Assembly: GCA_905236375.1 (NCBI GenBank) | Contig: CAJOOW010000118.1 | Span: 1-6,830 of the forward strand | From: an uncultured Alphaproteobacteria bacterium | GTDB taxonomy: Bacteria > Pseudomonadota > Alphaproteobacteria > RUG11792 | Reading direction: 5' to 3' | Length of the DNA stretch: 6,830 bases | In this document: piece after piece, positions 5,685 to 6,830 of the stretch | Layout of the letters: every line of letters starts with the position of its first letter | How positions within the stretch are numbered: position 1 is the first letter of the stretch | The notes under the pieces: generated by a model | Database searches by the model: none | What the model saw: the letters and a program-made list of their open reading frames with translations, nothing else | Told to the model about the DNA's origin: nothing | Program-made: the position numbers and the translations under genes

Positions 5685-6830
5685 TTTATTCCTCTTATCA
5701 GATCTATAACCTTTGTCTTTGTCAATATCGTTGGCAGAATTTCAAACTCAGAACTATGTCCAGGATAATATACATATAACGGCACCGCAACAGAATCGTA
5801 TTTTTCCATTAGTTTTGTTATCTTATCATCTTGATTTGTCCAATCGCATTTTATAGCAACTACATTATTTTCTTCGAATGCTTTTATAACTTCCGGATCT
5901 GAAAAAATCCTTTGATTATATTGACAATTTAAGCACCATGTCGCTGTGAAGTTTAAAAAAATCGGTTGCTGTTTTTCTTGTGCCTCTTCAAATAATTCAT
6001 CGGAATAGGAGATCCAGCCAATTTTTTGTTCTTCGAGCTGAATTATGGTTTTAGAAAATCCAACAGCAGTTAATACAACCATGCCCATAAGCGTTACAAT
6101 CTTGAATTTCTTATTCTTTTGAAAATGAGTTAATAACCAAAAGCAAAATACTAATGTTATCGAAATAACTAACAGGGTTATCACATTTGCGTTTGGAATT
6201 TGCTTAAGTAGTATAGCAAATGGCCACACGCATGATAGTAACATTGCATATCCCATAACGTTTTTGAATACATTTAACCAATTTCCAGGGGTTGGAAATT
6301 TACGAACTATTCCAGGGAAAATTGTTATCAGCAGAAAAGGCATCGCCAGTCCCAAACATAATGATAGAAGAATAAAAGATGATTGTATGAAATTTCCATA
6401 GAGAATTGCCCCTGCCAGAGCAACTCCAGCAAATGGGCCTACACAAGATGATGATGCAATCCCACTAAAAATCCCGGATATATATGAAGTTACATAATAA
6501 TTTTGCCCATTAGTTTTTCGCACATTCAAACTGGGCATCTTGAATTGATATATCTCAAGAAAGTGAATCGCACAAACGAGGAAAACCAATAGTAAAGCAA
6601 AAACAAAACTAGGATTTTGCATATAGAATCCCCAGCCAATTCCTGGAAATCTACTTTTGAAAAAACAGAGAATTGATCCTAGTGTTAAAAATACTGTGAA
6701 TATGCCTCCTGAAAACGCCAAAGCTTGCATTCTTATACTTTTAGATTTCTGATGCGCTATCTTTGCAATTGTAAAAATCTTTAGAGATATTATGGGGAAG
6801 ACACATGGCATAAAATTTAAAATCAAACCA
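5681..6830 (-). CDS. dsbD: Thiol:disulfide interchange protein, DsbD type (5' end outside window)
   Basis: DsbD-type proteins carry electrons from cytoplasmic thioredoxin across the inner membrane to periplasmic thiol proteins. The visible 382 residues cover the membrane domain and the C-terminal thioredoxin-like domain. The frame is open to the window edge, and a TTG at 6826 is an internal Leu codon of the conserved GLILNFMPCVFP, so the N-terminal part is missing. Counting from that Leu, the membrane cysteines are C8 (MPCVFP) and C128 (SSSCVGPFAG). About eight hydrophobic segments run to residue 258. The thioredoxin domain has TATWCLNC (C298, C301) and a cis-Pro site VAVPLYVYYPG near 349. 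DWTNQDDKI near 328 is typical of this subgroup. The usual Pro before the second membrane Cys is Ser (S127). The stop overlaps the lspA start by 4 nt, indicating one operon. Confidence 0.94.
   Translation of the reverse strand, partial: GLILNFMPCVFPIISLKIFTIAKIAHQKSKSIRMQALAFSGGIFTVFLTLGSILCFFKSRFPGIGWGFYMQNPSFVFALLLVFLVCAIHFLEIYQFKMPSLNVRKTNGQNYYVTSYISGIFSGIASSSCVGPFAGVALAGAILYGNFIQSSFILLSLCLGLAMPFLLITIFPGIVRKFPTPGNWLNVFKNVMGYAMLLSCVWPFAILLKQIPNANVITLLVISITLVFCFWLLTHFQKNKKFKIVTLMGMVVLTAVGFSKTIIQLEEQKIGWISYSDELFEEAQEKQQPIFLNFTATWCLNCQYNQRIFSDPEVIKAFEENNVVAIKCDWTNQDDKITKLMEKYDSVAVPLYVYYPGHSSEFEILPTILTKTKVIDLIRGIK

Noticed and set aside
6824..6826. TTG as the start codon of the dsbD-type gene
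   Set aside because: The frame stays open to the window edge and the TTG falls inside the conserved first membrane motif, so it is an internal Leu codon.

Overview
The window is AT-rich and encodes ordinary bacterial housekeeping and cell-envelope proteins. The pyruvate kinase opens with an alphaproteobacterial-style N-terminus (KIVATLGPASSS), and the DsbD and LspA variants also look proteobacterial. Low GC and these protein styles suggest a host-associated or intracellular alphaproteobacterium, for example a Holosporales-like lineage. That placement is inference from sequence style, not proof.

Plus strand, left side (1-2435): the window opens in the tail of an unrecognised reading frame, which is richer in GC than what follows. 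Next come uppP/bacA (undecaprenyl-diphosphate phosphatase, 165-941) and pyk (pyruvate kinase, 1020-2435). Each has its own sigma70-like promoter candidate: TAGACT-17-TATAAT before uppP and TTGAAC-17-TAGAAT before pyk. An interrupted hairpin followed by a short T-run lies just after pyk and overlaps the end of the convergent gene.

Minus strand, right side (2482-6830): four genes read right to left. A dsbD-type thiol:disulfide interchange protein is cut at its 5' end by the window edge. It overlaps lspA (lipoprotein signal peptidase) by 4 nt (ATGA). Next is an unrecognised secreted, helix-rich 347-aa protein. Last is a 476-aa MscS-type channel with a C-terminal cyclic-nucleotide-binding-like domain. 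The last two gaps, 108 and 140 nt, are large enough for internal promoters or processing signals.

Most of the window concerns the envelope: lipid-carrier recycling (UppP), lipoprotein maturation (LspA), delivery of reductant to the periplasm (DsbD), an exported protein of unknown role, and a membrane channel. Pyk is the metabolic exception.

There is no mobile element, CRISPR array, RNA gene or obvious novel system. The best leads are a UppP with substitutions at family-conserved motif positions, the secreted orphan in the dsbD-lspA neighbourhood, and the MscS-CNBD fusion with a modified but Glu/Arg-retaining phosphate-binding cassette.
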